Translations under genes and position numbers: made by a program | The notes under the pieces: model-generated | Databases searched by the model: none | The model's input: only the letters and a program-made list of their open reading frames with translations | What the model was told of the DNA's origin: nothing | Shown: piece after piece, positions 24,517-32,896 of the stretch | Numbering within the stretch: the first letter of the stretch is position 1 | Layout of the letters: the number at the start of each line of letters is the position of its first letter | Source of the DNA: Solimonas sp. | GTDB taxonomy: Bacteria; Pseudomonadota; Gammaproteobacteria; Nevskiales; Nevskiaceae | NCBI GenBank assembly: GCA_030149365.1 | Contig: JASBRP010000018.1 | Location: 19,350-83,349 of the forward strand | Length of the DNA: 64,000 nucleotides | Reading direction: 5' to 3'

Positions 24517-25356
24517 TCAGGCGGCCAGGGTCGGCCGATCCAGCAATTGCGCCAGGCGCTTCAGCGCGGCCTCGCGCAAGGCGCGGCTGTCCACCTCGTC
24601 GGGATGGAAGTCGCGGCGGTAGTAGGCCAGGTAGCGCGGGCGCAGCGTGCGTAGCCAGGGGCGGAAATAGGCCAGCCGCTTGAGCACGCCACGCGTGCCG
24701 AGCTGCTCCCCCGAGGCGCGGTACAGGCGGATGAAGTGCAGCGCGCTGAACAGCGAGAACTCCAGCGTGGTGACCACCATCTGGCTGCGACGGATCCACT
24801 CGCTGTCCACTTGGTCCTTGAAGACGTCGAAGGCCACGGCCTTGTGCTCGCTCTCTTCCACTGCATGCCACAGCCACAGCGCGAACACGCGCTCGTCCAT
24901 GCCCTTCAGGAATTCCGGATGCTCCAGCAGCATCTCGGCCAGCATCGCGGTGAAGTGCTCCAGCGCGCAGGTCATGGCCAGGCGCCGCTCCGGCGACAGC
25001 ATGCGGTCGCGAAACCCGAGGCCGCGCTTGACGAAGGCCTCGACCTTGCCGGTGGGCAGGCCACGTCCCTGCATGAAGGTATTGAGCGCCGTGTGCTCGT
25101 TGCCGTGGTGCGCCTCCTGGCCGATGAAGCCGCGGATCTGCTGGCGCAGCACCGGGTCCTTCACGCCGTCCTGCCAGGCGCGCACGGAGCGGATGAAGAA
25201 GCGCTCGCCCTCCGGGAAGGTGCAGGACTGCGCCGCCATGATCAGCGTCTTGACCGGGTCGCCATCGAACCACCAGGTGGGGATGTCATCGCCGAACTCG
25301 AAATCCATGCGCCGCACCGGAATCGTCGCGGCACCGCCCTGCTCCATCTTGCCCAT
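24517..25356 (-). CDS. COG3687 metal-dependent hydrolase-like protein
   Basis: 279 aa helical protein of the family annotated as predicted metal-dependent hydrolases. Ferritin-like ligand motifs are visible: GQEAHHGNEHTALN (about 90-103) and AVEESEHKAVAFDV (about 165-178), with another Glu in CALEHFTAMLAE. This pattern suggests a diiron or similar dinuclear site, so an oxygenase is as plausible as a hydrolase. It is common beside BVMO and SDR genes in lipid-degrading bacteria. A 160-bp palindrome-bearing gap separates it from the BVMO gene. The overlapping minus-strand order suggests membership in the AraC-facing cluster. Confidence 0.8.
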   Translation of the reverse strand: MGKMEQGGAATIPVRRMDFEFGDDIPTWWFDGDPVKTLIMAAQSCTFPEGERFFIRSVRAWQDGVKDPVLRQQIRGFIGQEAHHGNEHTALNTFMQGRGLPTGKVEAFVKRGLGFRDRMLSPERRLAMTCALEHFTAMLAEMLLEHPEFLKGMDERVFALWLWHAVEESEHKAVAFDVFKDQVDSEWIRRSQMVVTTLEFSLFSALHFIRLYRASGEQLGTRGVLKRLAYFRPWLRTLRPRYLAYYRRDFHPDEVDSRALREAALKRLAQLLDRPTLAA

Positions 25357-25399
25357 GGCCCTGCTCCTGTAACTCGCCGGATTCTACGCACTCTTAGCG

Positions 25400-25514
25400 C
25401 ATGCGAAGAAACCGTAGCGAGCGGCCCGAGGTTGCTGTGAGGAGCGGAGCCGTACAGGGGTACGGCGAGCACCGGATATGCAAGATCGGGTCGCGTAGTA
25501 GGTTTATTCGCATG
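25400..25514. repeat. nested intergenic palindrome between BVMO and COG3687 genes
   Basis: The ends CATGCGAAGAAACC (25400-25413) and GGTTTATTCGCATG (25501-25514) are inverted copies with one mismatch. The interior carries further complementarity and a perfect central hairpin GCCGTAC-AGGG-GTACGGC (25449-25466). The whole unit fills most of the 160-bp gap and could fold as one long stem that attenuates or processes the operon transcript. Confidence 0.7.
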
Positions 25515-25516
25515 AT

Positions 25517-27022
25517 CTAGGCGAACTGGTAGTCCTTCAAGGGGAATCGCCCAGAGCGCCGCAGGCCCGAGACCGTCGACGTCGGCCGCAGCAGGGTCGC
25601 TTCGCCATGCGGGTTGAAGTAGTAGCTGCGAGAGCTGGCGCAGTTGCCGTTGACGAACACCGAGTGTTCCAGGCGCTGCTTCATGTCGGCCACGAAGGCG
25701 TCGTTGGCCTTCTCGGACACCTCGAAGCTGCGGGCCTTCTTGCGCCGCATCTCGCCGATCAACCGGGCGATGTGCTTCATCTGCCCCTCGATCGTGGTGA
25801 AGAACGACAGGCCGTTATAGGCATAGGGACTGTTGAGGCAGAACAGGTTCGGAAAGCCCGGGATCGCGATGCCCTCGTAGGACTGGAAGCGCGTGCCGCG
25901 CCACCAGGCGCCCAGGTCCTTCTCCCCGCGGCCGATCACCTGGATCGCCGGGAAGTTCTCCTCCCACAGCGAGAAGCCGGTGGCCAGGATCAGGGTGTCG
26001 ATCGGCCGGCGCTGTCCGTCGCGCGTGACGATGGCGTCCGGCTCGATGTGCTCGATGGCATCGGTCACCAGCTCGACGTTGGCGCGGTTGAAGGTCGGGT
26101 AGTAGGTGTTGGAGAAGGTCGGCCGCTTGCAGCCGAAGCTGTAGTCCGGCGTGAGCTTCTCGCGCAGCGCCGGGTCCTTCACCTGTCGCGCGATGTGCGC
26201 CTTGCAGGCCCGCTCCATCGTGCGTGTCAGCAGCGGCAGCTGCTTGTTGTACAGCACGCCGGTGACCATGATCGCCTCGAGCAGGGCCGAGCTGACCAGA
26301 CGTGCCGAGCGCTGCGTGGACGGCAGCGCGGCGAACAGGCGGCGCAGCGCCAGCGGGATCGGCCCGTCGAGCTTGGGCGTCACCCAGATCGCGGTGCGCT
26401 GGTAGACGTCGAGCCGCGCCAGCTTCGGCGCGATCTTCGGCAACAGCTGCACGGCGGTGGCGCCGGTGCCGATCACCGCGGCGCGCTTGCCCTCCAGCTC
26501 ATAATCGTGATCCCAGGCGGCGGTGTGGATGACCTTGCCCTTGAAGGTCTCGATGCCCGGGATGTCCGGCTTCTTCGGCTGCGACAGGAAGCCGGTGGCG
26601 GTCAGCAGCAAGCGCGCCGTCAGCGGCTCGCCGCGCGCCAGGTGCACCGTCCACAGCCGGTTGGCCTCGTCCCACACGGCCTTCTGCACCACGGTATTGA
26701 AGCGCATGTGGCGGCGCAGGTCGTACTTGTCGGCGACGTGCTCGGCATACTGCTTCAGCTCCGCGCCCGGCGCATAGAGCCGTGTCCAGCCGGGGTTCGG
26801 CTCGAAGGAGTAGGAGTAGGTGAAGGAGGCGATGTCCACCGCCAGGCCCGGGTAGCTGTTGACGTACCAGGTGCCGCCGAGATCGTCGTTGCGGTCCAGC
26901 AGCAGCAGCGAGTCGATGCCCTGCCGCTTCAGCTCGATCGCCGCGCCCATGCCGCCGAAGCCGGTGCCGATGACGATGGCCTCGTAGTCCGGCTGGCGTT
27001 CCATGCGCTCTGCTCTGCCCAT
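25517..27022 (-). CDS. flavin-containing monooxygenase, Baeyer-Villiger type
   Basis: 501 aa from ATG 27022 with AGGAG upstream. It is an FAD and NADPH enzyme inserting oxygen next to a ketone to give an ester or lactone. The FAD motif VIGTGFGGMGAAIELKR is at about 16-32, the type I BVMO fingerprint FxGxxxHTxxW is intact as FKGKVIHTAAWD (about 159-170), and the NADP motif AVIGTGATAVQLLP is at about 180-193. It lies 18 bp after a patatin gene and downstream of an SDR. An SDR making a ketone, a BVMO making an ester and a hydrolase cleaving it form a plausible three-step route. Substrate unknown; long-chain or cyclic ketones are candidates. Confidence 0.9.
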   Translation of the reverse strand: MGRAERMERQPDYEAIVIGTGFGGMGAAIELKRQGIDSLLLLDRNDDLGGTWYVNSYPGLAVDIASFTYSYSFEPNPGWTRLYAPGAELKQYAEHVADKYDLRRHMRFNTVVQKAVWDEANRLWTVHLARGEPLTARLLLTATGFLSQPKKPDIPGIETFKGKVIHTAAWDHDYELEGKRAAVIGTGATAVQLLPKIAPKLARLDVYQRTAIWVTPKLDGPIPLALRRLFAALPSTQRSARLVSSALLEAIMVTGVLYNKQLPLLTRTMERACKAHIARQVKDPALREKLTPDYSFGCKRPTFSNTYYPTFNRANVELVTDAIEHIEPDAIVTRDGQRRPIDTLILATGFSLWEENFPAIQVIGRGEKDLGAWWRGTRFQSYEGIAIPGFPNLFCLNSPYAYNGLSFFTTIEGQMKHIARLIGEMRRKKARSFEVSEKANDAFVADMKQRLEHSVFVNGNCASSRSYYFNPHGEATLLRPTSTVSGLRRSGRFPLKDYQFA

Positions 27023-27040
27023 TGCTGCTCTCCTGAAGTC

Positions 27041-27967
27041 CTATCGCTGGAGCGCCGCGCGCACGGCACGGTCGCTGCCGGCCGTGGCGACGTCGAAGAC
27101 GCGGCGGCGACGGCGGTGATCCATCATGTTGTAGCCGATCGCGGCCAGCTCGGCCGGGCCCGGCTCGAGCCGGACCGTGCGGATGCCGGCCGCCTGCAAC
27201 TGGGCGATCTCGCGATCCACGATCGAGGTCATGTGCCGGCGCACGCGACGCTCGATCCGCGCCAGCGGCGACAGCGGCCGGTCCGGCGTGCCGGAAGCCA
27301 TCGGCGCCAGCACCACGGCTTCGCTGACACCGCTGCCCAGCAGCAGGTCCGCCGAGGTTGGCGAGGCGATGCCGCCATCGAGATAGGAACGGCCCTGCCA
27401 CTCCACCGGCGGGCACCAGCCGGGCACGCCGTAGGAGGCGCAGACCGCGAGGTCCAGCGGAATCGGCGGCGCATCCTCGCGGCCGAAGGCCACGCGCTCG
27501 CCGCTGTCCACGTCCACGCCGACGATCCAGGTGTTGGCATGCGGCACCCACTGCCCCGCCGGCACCACGCTGCCGACCAGGCGGCGGAACGGCGCCATGT
27601 CGGCGGTACCCTTGGGCAACAGGCCGGTGGCGGCGGTGAAGGCCGGGATACGCCGCTGCAGGCCCAGGCGCGCCAGCGGCAGGCCGGGCCATTGCGCGGC
27701 CGGCAACGGCGGCAGCACGCCGCCGGTATCGCGGTCATGGTTCCACACGCAGTCCGGCGCCTCGCCGCGCTGGCTGGCCACCATGCGCTCCACGGAGACG
27801 CCGGCACCCAGCAGCGCCGACAGCACCGCGCCGCTGGAGGTGCCGATCAGGATCTCCGCCTCGCGCGGGTCCCAGTCCAGCGCGCGCTGCAGCGCCGCCA
27901 GCGTGGCGATGCTCCAGGCGCCGCCGGCCACGCCACCGCAGCCGATGACCAGGGCACGGCGGGTCAT
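27041..27967 (-). CDS. patatin-like phospholipase / esterase
   Basis: 308 aa. The catalytic dyad is visible: Ser in the nucleophile elbow GTSSGAVLSALLGAG (about 42-56) and Asp in YLDGGIASPTSADLLL (about 200-215). The oxyanion loop GCGGVAGGAW is near the N-terminus. The enzyme is a lipid acyl hydrolase with no signal peptide. Its ATG overlaps the SDR stop by 4 bp (ATGA), so translation is coupled. Next to a BVMO, it is a reasonable candidate to hydrolyse the ester that enzyme makes. Confidence 0.87.
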   Translation of the reverse strand: MTRRALVIGCGGVAGGAWSIATLAALQRALDWDPREAEILIGTSSGAVLSALLGAGVSVERMVASQRGEAPDCVWNHDRDTGGVLPPLPAAQWPGLPLARLGLQRRIPAFTAATGLLPKGTADMAPFRRLVGSVVPAGQWVPHANTWIVGVDVDSGERVAFGREDAPPIPLDLAVCASYGVPGWCPPVEWQGRSYLDGGIASPTSADLLLGSGVSEAVVLAPMASGTPDRPLSPLARIERRVRRHMTSIVDREIAQLQAAGIRTVRLEPGPAELAAIGYNMMDHRRRRRVFDVATAGSDRAVRAALQR

Positions 27968-28842
27968 GCACGCACCCGCTTGCGTGCCGGCTTGGCCGCC
28001 GCATGGGCGTGCTGCGCCAGGGCATCGAGGCGGCGCTCATAGTCGCGGCGCCCACCGCGGTCCAGCTTCGACAGGATGCGGTCGTCACCGAGAGCACGGC
28101 GCCCCAGGCGGATCAGCCACTCGGGGGCCAGTTGCATCAGCGCCGCGGCCGGCTTCAGGAAGCCCGGCACCGCGACGAACAGCTGCGGCCGCTGCAGCGC
28201 CTGCACCACGGCTGCGGCGACGTCCTCCGGCCCCACGGCGGGGATACCCTTGCCGGCCTCCTCGGTGCCCGAGGCCAGCTCGGTGCGCACCTTGGACGGC
28301 ATCACGGCGGTGAAGTGCACGCCGCGGCCGCGGTACTCGGCGTCGGCGGCCTCGGTCAGGCCCACCACCGCGAACTTGGTGCCGGTGTAGACCACCGCGC
28401 CGGGTATGCCGAAGCAGCCGGCCAGCGAGGCGATGTTGACGATATGGCCGCTGCCGCGCTCCAGCATCTCCGGCAGCGCCAGCTGCATGCCGTGGATCAC
28501 GCCACGGAAGTTGATGTCGATCTGGGCCGTGGACAGCTCGACGGATTCGTCGAGGAAGGCGCCCATCGGCATGATGCCGGCGTTGTTCACCAACACGTCG
28601 ATGGGGCCGAGCGCGCGGCGCGCGGAGGCCAGGAAGGATTCGAACGAGGCACGGTCGCGCACGTCGAGTTTCGCCGCATGGGCGCCCAGCGGACGGGCTG
28701 CGGCCTGGGCCAGCTTGTCGTCGATGTCGCCGATGGCGACCTGCGCGCGCTCGGCCACCAGGGCCTTGGCGATCTCCAGGCCGATGCCGCGGGCTCCGCC
28801 CGTCACCGCCACCACCTTGCCGCGCAAACCCTGCCTGGCCAT
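27964..28842 (-). CDS. SDR-family oxidoreductase
   Basis: 292 aa from ATG 28842 with GGAGG four bases upstream; the frame extends to 28968 without support. Classical SDR: VTGGARGIGLEIAKAL cofactor loop (about 11-26), DIDD after the second strand suggests NAD(H), NNAGIMPMGAF (about 82-92), Ser in NIASLAGCFG and YTGTKFAVVGL (about 148-158). It is the first gene of the operon facing the AraC regulator. It likely oxidises an alcohol to the ketone used by the BVMO. The C-terminal 40 residues are basic and specific to this subgroup. Confidence 0.87.
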   Translation of the reverse strand: MARQGLRGKVVAVTGGARGIGLEIAKALVAERAQVAIGDIDDKLAQAAARPLGAHAAKLDVRDRASFESFLASARRALGPIDVLVNNAGIMPMGAFLDESVELSTAQIDINFRGVIHGMQLALPEMLERGSGHIVNIASLAGCFGIPGAVVYTGTKFAVVGLTEAADAEYRGRGVHFTAVMPSKVRTELASGTEEAGKGIPAVGPEDVAAAVVQALQRPQLFVAVPGFLKPAAALMQLAPEWLIRLGRRALGDDRILSKLDRGGRRDYERRLDALAQHAHAAAKPARKRVRA

Positions 28843-28876
28843 GCTGCCTCCAACCTCGTCATTGAACGATGGCAAT

Positions 28877-28942
28877 ATTGGCGCCTCCGCCCGCCCGGCG
28901 TGAGACGGCGCTGCGCCAATCCGCTTATCATTTTGCGCCAAA
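28877..28942. promoter_or_regulatory. candidate AraC-type operator in the divergent promoter region
   Basis: TGCGCCAAT at 28912-28920 and TGCGCCAAA at 28934-28942 are direct repeats 22 bp apart, about two helix turns, as for paired AraC half-sites. A third, inverted copy ATTGGCGC lies at 28877-28884. All fall in the 113-bp gap between the SDR operon (minus) and the AraC gene (plus). Control of both directions by the adjacent regulator is inference. Confidence 0.55.
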
Positions 28943-28955
28943 GCCCACTTTTTCC

Positions 28956-30005
28956 ATGAAGCTGCCACCCGACATCAACCAGCCCTCGATCCCGGTCTCC
29001 TACCTGCAACTGCTGGTGGAGATCATGGCCGAGCGCGGGGTGGGCCAGGAGCAGTTGCTGGCCGGCGTGCCGCTGGACGCGACGCTGCTCACCCAGCCCG
29101 AGGCGCGCATGTCGGCCTTCCAGTGGACCCTGCTCGCCATGAACGGCATCCGCCTGTCCGGTGACCCGGGCCTGGGCTACGAATACGGCCTGCGCATGCG
29201 CCCCACCTCGCATGGCTTCCTGGGCTACGCCACGATGAGCTGCCCCTCCATGCAGGAAGCCATGGAGATCACCATCCGCTACGTGCAGGCACGCCAGCGC
29301 AACTTCACCATGATGCTGCGCCAGGACGCCGAGCATGGCGCCATCGAGCTGCGCGAGAAGCATCCCATCCCGGTGCTGCGCTCCTTCTTCATCGAGAACA
29401 TCCTGCTGGGCTTGGCGCGCGGCGGCTCGGCGATCCTGGGCATGGAGCTGCGCGACTTCGCGGGTGCGGAAATCTGGTTCGACTGGCCGGAACCGGCCTA
29501 CCACGCCGCCTACCGCGAGCGCCTGCCCCCGATCCGCTTCAACCAGCCCGCCAACCTGCTCCGCTTCCCGCTGCGCTACCTGCAGCTGCGCCCGGTGCTG
29601 GCCGATCCGCATGCCTCCCGGCAGGCCATCGCGCTGTGCGAGCGCGAGCTGGCCCAGGCCGGCGGCCTGCAAGAGGGCATCGGCCTGCGCGTCTGCGGCG
29701 AACTCGCCCTGGGGCCGGAGGGCGGCTATCCGGGCGTGGATGCCGTGGCGGCACGGATGCATATGTCTGGCCGCAGCCTCAAGCGCAAGCTGCAGGCCGA
29801 GGGCACGTCGTACCTGGCGCTGCTGGAAGAGGTGCGGCAGCGCGACGCCTTCCAGCTGCTGCGTCACTCGACCCTGGAGCTGCAGGAGATCGCCGCAAGG
29901 CTGGGCTACACCAATCCGGCGAACTTCACCCGCGCCTTCCGCAAATGGACCGGTGATTCGCCCAGCGTCTACCGCCGCCGTCTGCTGGACGAGAACTCAG
30001 GCTAG
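28956..30005 (+). CDS. AraC-family transcriptional regulator (arabinose-binding-type N-domain)
   Basis: 349 aa from ATG 28956. Residues about 20-210 match the large AraC N-terminal domain found in OruR/MmsR-like regulators of lipid and hydrocarbon genes (VSYLQLLVEIMAERGV, MRPTSHGFLGYATMSCPSM). The C-terminal HTH pair includes VAARMHMSGRSLKRKLQAEG and the second-helix signature LQEIAARLGYTNPANFTRAF followed by RKWTGDSPSVYRR. It is divergent from the SDR-patatin-BVMO operon and probably activates it in response to a hydrophobic inducer. Three copies of a GCGCCAA-type motif sit in the intergenic region. Confidence 0.9.
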   Translation: MKLPPDINQPSIPVSYLQLLVEIMAERGVGQEQLLAGVPLDATLLTQPEARMSAFQWTLLAMNGIRLSGDPGLGYEYGLRMRPTSHGFLGYATMSCPSMQEAMEITIRYVQARQRNFTMMLRQDAEHGAIELREKHPIPVLRSFFIENILLGLARGGSAILGMELRDFAGAEIWFDWPEPAYHAAYRERLPPIRFNQPANLLRFPLRYLQLRPVLADPHASRQAIALCERELAQAGGLQEGIGLRVCGELALGPEGGYPGVDAVAARMHMSGRSLKRKLQAEGTSYLALLEEVRQRDAFQLLRHSTLELQEIAARLGYTNPANFTRAFRKWTGDSPSVYRRRLLDENSG

Positions 30006-30031
30006 ACTTCGCCGCACTGGAGGAGATGAGC

Positions 30032-30253
30032 ATGGCCAACCCCAATGACAAGCTGGCGAAGCTGCTACGCACGCAGCCGGCGAAGCTGGAATTCCTGTCC
30101 GCGCTATCCGAGGCCGACCGGCAGAAGCTGGCCGGCGACATCGAGCAGGCCCGCCAGGCCCATTCGAAGCACATCCGCGGCAGCATGGAGGAAGCCCTGA
30201 ACCAGCTTCCCTGGCTGCTGCGCGCACCCATCAAGAAGCTCTTCGGCGTATGA
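30032..30253 (+). CDS. small hypothetical protein
   Basis: 73 aa from ATG 30032, six bases after GGAGGAG; the ATG at 30026 abuts that site and is unlikely. It is charged and helical (KLEFLSALSEADRQKLAGDIE) with a C-terminal NQLPWLLRAPIKKLFGV. No family recognised, no signal or membrane helix. The stop overlaps the next start (ATGA), so the two proteins are made together and may interact. The gap to the AraC stop is 26 bp, so AraC read-through may supply expression. Confidence 0.65.
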   Translation: MANPNDKLAKLLRTQPAKLEFLSALSEADRQKLAGDIEQARQAHSKHIRGSMEEALNQLPWLLRAPIKKLFGV

Positions 30254-31035
30254 ACATCGACCGCGACACCGAGCTGCGCCGCCTGGCGCGCGTACTGCAC
30301 CGCGACGCGGGGCAGCCGGGCCATCTCGCTGCGCTGGACGGCGCCGGCCTGATGAAGCTGCGCACGCTGATCCAGAACAGCCTGCTGGAGGAATTCGCCG
30401 GCCTTTTCGAGAAGATCGCCGCCAGCGGCAAGCTGGCGCCGGACGCGCTCAGCGCCCTGCTCTGCCGCAAGGTCTTCGGCCCCAGCATCACCGCCAACAT
30501 GTCCTACTACGTGCCGGCCGACCGCGCGGCGCGCATGTGCAAGCACTTCGACGACGAGTTCATGGCCGAGATCGCGCGCGAGCAGATTCCGGAGCGTGCG
30601 AAGGAGCAGTTGGAGAAACTGCCGGTGGACCTGATGCGCGGCGTCACGCGCCAGATGCTGGCCAGCCGCGACTACCACATCATGGGCGGCTTCACCGACT
30701 ACCTGCCCGAAGACAAGGCGATGATCCTGATGGAGGAGATCGCCGACCCCGCCGACTCCCTGCGCATCTCCAGCTTCGCGCAGCGCAAGGACCGCGTCGC
30801 ACGCCTGACCGCGAAGATGGACGACCAGCAGATCCGTAGCCTGATCGAGGCGGCCTTCAAGGCGCCGGAGTTCATCAACGAGGTCGGACTGGTCACCGCG
30901 CAGATGCCGGCGAAGGACCAGCAGCGCATGGCCAGGCTCAGCGATGCCGTGGACCCGAAGCATCGGGCCACCGCGCGCCAGGCGGCGGAGAAGAACGGCA
31001 CGCTGGAGGCGTTGCAGCCGTTCTTCGCGGCCTGA
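30250..31035 (+). CDS. hypothetical helical-repeat protein
   Basis: 261 aa, translationally coupled by 4 bp to the preceding 73-aa gene. The sequence is almost entirely helical, with repeated units of about 35 residues such as DLMRGVTRQMLASRDYHIMG and EDKAMILMEEIADPADSLR. The pattern is faintly like the helical N-domain of MgtE-type proteins, but no membrane segment follows. There is no signal peptide and no catalytic motif visible. Function unknown. Confidence 0.7.
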   Translation: MNIDRDTELRRLARVLHRDAGQPGHLAALDGAGLMKLRTLIQNSLLEEFAGLFEKIAASGKLAPDALSALLCRKVFGPSITANMSYYVPADRAARMCKHFDDEFMAEIAREQIPERAKEQLEKLPVDLMRGVTRQMLASRDYHIMGGFTDYLPEDKAMILMEEIADPADSLRISSFAQRKDRVARLTAKMDDQQIRSLIEAAFKAPEFINEVGLVTAQMPAKDQQRMARLSDAVDPKHRATARQAAEKNGTLEALQPFFAA

Positions 31036-31058
31036 GCGGCAGGCAACCCAGAAGAACC

Positions 31059-31088
31059 AAAAAAAACATGCCGGCGGAAGCCGGCATG
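31059..31088 (-). terminator. rho-independent terminator of ilvD
   Basis: On the minus strand CATGCCGGC-TTCC-GCCGGCATG is followed by eight T, starting 11 bp after the ilvD stop. The stem may also slow plus-strand transcripts from the hypothetical pair. Confidence 0.9.
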
Positions 31089-31098
31089 ACGTTTTGCT

Positions 31099-32796
31099 TC
31101 AATCCCCGTCCAGCACGGCACCCTTGTCGGCGCCGCTGACCAGCCGTGCGAACTTGGCCAATACGCCACGGGTGTAACGCGGCGCGGGCGGCTTCCAGGC
31201 CGCGCGACGCTGCGCCAACTCCTCGTCGGACACGTTGACCTGGATCAACTGGTGGTGTGCGTCGATGGTGATGCTGTCACCCTCACGCAGCAGCGCGATG
31301 GGGCCGCCGACGAAGGCCTCCGGCGCGACATGGCCCACCACCATGCCCCAGGTGCCGCCGGAGAAGCGGCCGTCGGTGATGAAGCCGACGCTCTCACCCA
31401 GGCCCTTGCCGATGATGGCCGAGGTCGGTGCCAGCATCTCGGGCATACCGGGGCCGCCGCGCGGCCCGATGTAGCGGATCACCAGCACGTCGCCGGCCTG
31501 GATGCGGTCGCCGAGGATGGCTTCCATGGCCTCCGGCTCGGAGTCGAACACGCGTGCGGGGCCGGTGATGACCGGGTTCTTCAGGCCGCTGATCTTGGCC
31601 ACGGCGCCGTTCGGGGCGAGGTTGCCCTTGAGGATCGCCAGATGACCTTCCTTGTACAGCGGCTTGTCGAAGGGGCGGATCACGTCCTGGTCGGCGCGCG
31701 GCTGCTCGGGAACGTTCGCCAGTTCCTCGGCCAGGGTCTTGCCGGTGATGGTGAGGCAGTCGCCATGCACCAGTCCTTTCACCAGCAGCATCTTCAGCAC
31801 CTGCGGCACACCGCCGGCCTGGTGGAAGTCCACCGCCACATAGGCGCCCGAAGGCTTGAGGTTGCACAGCACCGGCACCTTGCGGCGCACGCGCTCGAAG
31901 TCGTCCAGTGTCCACTCGACTTCGGCCGCATGGGCCATGGCGATGAAGTGCAGCACGGCGTTGGTGGAGCCGCCGGTGGCCATCACCAGGGCAATGGCGT
32001 TCTCGATGCTCTTGCGCGTGACGATGTCGCGCGGCTTGATGCCCTGCCGGATCGCGTTGACCAGTACCGCGGCGGACTGCGCCACGCTGTCGCCCTTTTC
32101 GGGATCGGGATTGGCCATCTGCGAGGAGCCCAGCAGCGACATGCCCAGGGCCTCGAAGGCCGAGGACATGGTGTTGGCGGTGTACATGCCGCCGCAGGCG
32201 CCGTGGCTGGGACAGGCGTTCTTCTCGATGCCGTCGAAGTCCTCCCGGCTCATCTTGCCGGCGGTGAAACTGCCCACGGCCTCGAAGGGCGAGACGATGG
32301 TCAGGGCCTGGCCCTTCCAGAAGCCGGGCTTGATGGTGCCGCCGTAGCAGAACAACCCCGGCACGTTCATGCGCAGCATGGCGATCATGGCGCCAGGCAT
32401 GTTCTTGTCGCAGCCGCCGATGGCGAGCACGCCGTCCATGAACTGCGACTGCACGGCGGTCTCGATGGAGTCCGCGATCACCTCGCGCGACACCAATGAG
32501 AACTTCATGCCCTCGGTGCCCATGGAGATGCCGTCGGTGACGGTGGGAAAGCCGAAGGTCTGCGGCATGGCGCCGGCGGCTTTCAGCGCCGCATCGGCGC
32601 GGTCGGCCAGCGGGCCCAGTCCGGCGTTGCAGGGGTTCATCGTCGAGTGGCCGCTGGCGATGCCGACGATGGGCTTGTCGAAGTCCTGGTCGGTGAAACC
32701 CACGGCGCGCAGCATGGCGCGGTTTGGCGAGCGGGCGATGCCCTCGGTGATGTTGCGCGAACGGCTGTTGGGGGCCGGCTTTCTGGCGTCGGACAT
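31099..32796 (-). CDS. ilvD: dihydroxy-acid dehydratase
   Basis: 565 aa from ATG 32796; an upstream ATG at 32835 would add 13 residues. It dehydrates 2,3-dihydroxy-3-methyl-butanoate or -pentanoate in the valine, isoleucine and leucine pathway. Cluster ligands are recognisable: Cys in MNPCNAGL, Cys in [11 protein letters not shown] and Cys in [15 protein letters not shown]. The C-terminal [20 protein letters not shown] is diagnostic. No other ilv gene is nearby, so it stands alone. A GC hairpin precedes it and an intrinsic terminator follows. Confidence 0.97.
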   Translation of the reverse strand: MSDARKPAPNSRSRNITEGIARSPNRAMLRAVGFTDQDFDKPIVGIASGHSTMNPCNAGLGPLADRADAALKAAGAMPQTFGFPTVTDGISMGTEGMKFSLVSREVIADSIETAVQSQFMDGVLAIGGCDKNMPGAMIAMLRMNVPGLFCYGGTIKPGFWKGQALTIVSPFEAVGSFTAGKMSREDFDGIEKNACPSHGACGGMYTANTMSSAFEALGMSLLGSSQMANPDPEKGDSVAQSAAVLVNAIRQGIKPRDIVTRKSIENAIALVMATGGSTNAVLHFIAMAHAAEVEWTLDDFERVRRKVPVLCNLKPSGAYVAVDFHQAGGVPQVLKMLLVKGLVHGDCLTITGKTLAEELANVPEQPRADQDVIRPFDKPLYKEGHLAILKGNLAPNGAVAKISGLKNPVITGPARVFDSEPEAMEAILGDRIQAGDVLVIRYIGPRGGPGMPEMLAPTSAIIGKGLGESVGFITDGRFSGGTWGMVVGHVAPEAFVGGPIALLREGDSITIDAHHQLIQVNVSDEELAQRRAAWKPPAPRYTRGVLAKFARLVSGADKGAVLDGD

Positions 32797-32859
32797 GGCG
32801 GACCTGGCTGGTGAGACGGGGTGCAACCGTATCACGGCAAGACCCGCGCGGCCCGCTTA

Positions 32860-32882
32860 CCCTGCCGGGAGCGCCGGCAGGG
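32860..32882. terminator. GC-rich hairpin downstream of the lipoprotein gene
   Basis: CCCTGCCGG (32860-32868) and CCGGCAGGG (32874-32882) form a perfect nine-base stem with a five-base loop, 14 bp after the lipoprotein stop. No T run follows, so it is either a weak or factor-assisted terminator, or an RNA-stabilising stem. Confidence 0.45.
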
Positions 32883-32896
32883 GTCTTCTGGCTTGC

